A stretch of DNA of 10,404 nucleotides from an uncultured Tepidimonas sp. (GTDB lineage: Bacteria > Pseudomonadota > Gammaproteobacteria > Burkholderiales > Burkholderiaceae_C): NCBI GenBank assembly GCA_937949455.1, contig CALEDU010000194.1:1-10404 (forward strand), given 5' to 3'. The notes beneath the pieces were generated by a model, which was not told the DNA's origin, made no database searches, and saw only the letters and a list, made by a program, of their open reading frames with translations. The position numbers and the translations under genes were made by a program. Shown one piece after another: positions 10,382 through 10,404 of the stretch (positions within the stretch are counted from its first letter, which is position 1; each line of letters starts with the position of its first letter).

Positions 10382-10404
10382 CACAATCGCCCACGCAGAG
10401 CAGA
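10382..10404. other. Short unassigned end of window
   Basis: Twenty-three bases after the hydrolase stop. No hairpin, promoter or start of a gene can be recognised in so short a stretch. Confidence 0.5.

Overview
The window is a high-GC stretch of a bacterial chromosome. It holds the complete F1Fo ATP synthase operon (atpI-atpB-atpE-atpF-atpH-atpA-atpG-atpD-atpC) on the plus strand. A divergent lipoate-biosynthesis cluster (DUF493/YbeD-lipB-lipA) lies on the minus strand, and a YheT-type alpha/beta hydrolase follows the ATP synthase operon. The protein sequences (DELSPED in the beta subunit, the LipB with an insertion before its active-site lysine, the style of the AtpI N terminus), the gene order and the type of palindromic repeat between atpD and atpC suggest a betaproteobacterium, order Burkholderiales, probably Comamonadaceae or a close relative. 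That placement is inference from remembered family features, not from a search.

Layout. Positions 1-1696 (minus strand) hold three genes read leftwards: a small DUF493 protein (1430-1696), lipB (753-1433) and lipA (1-756, its C-terminal end cut by the window edge). Each gene overlaps the next by four bases (GTGA, then ATGA), so the three are almost certainly one translationally coupled operon. LipB moves octanoyl from acyl carrier protein onto lipoyl domains and LipA inserts the two sulfurs. Positions 1697-1894 are a shared regulatory region: a good sigma-70 promoter faces the lip genes, and a perfect TATAAT facing atpI overlaps its -10 box.

Positions 1895-9259 hold the atp genes in canonical order. 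The Fo part (a, c, b) comes first, then delta, alpha, gamma, beta and epsilon. All eight structural subunits are full length with their key residues intact. Two internal gaps are unusually long for the operon: atpE-atpF (106 bp, with an 11-bp hairpin) and atpD-atpC (117 bp, filled by a REP-like cluster of short palindromes). The G-poor leader before atpE suggests strong translation of the c subunit.

Positions 9296-10381 encode a YheT-family hydrolase with a complete Ser-Asp-His triad. A convincing Rho-independent terminator, probably that of the atp operon, lies inside the first codons of this gene, which is the oddest point of the window. The last 23 bases hold nothing recognisable.

This is mainly a conserved housekeeping region. 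I see no mobile element, CRISPR array, tRNA, rRNA or new multi-gene system. The interest lies in the regulatory and repeat structure between the genes.
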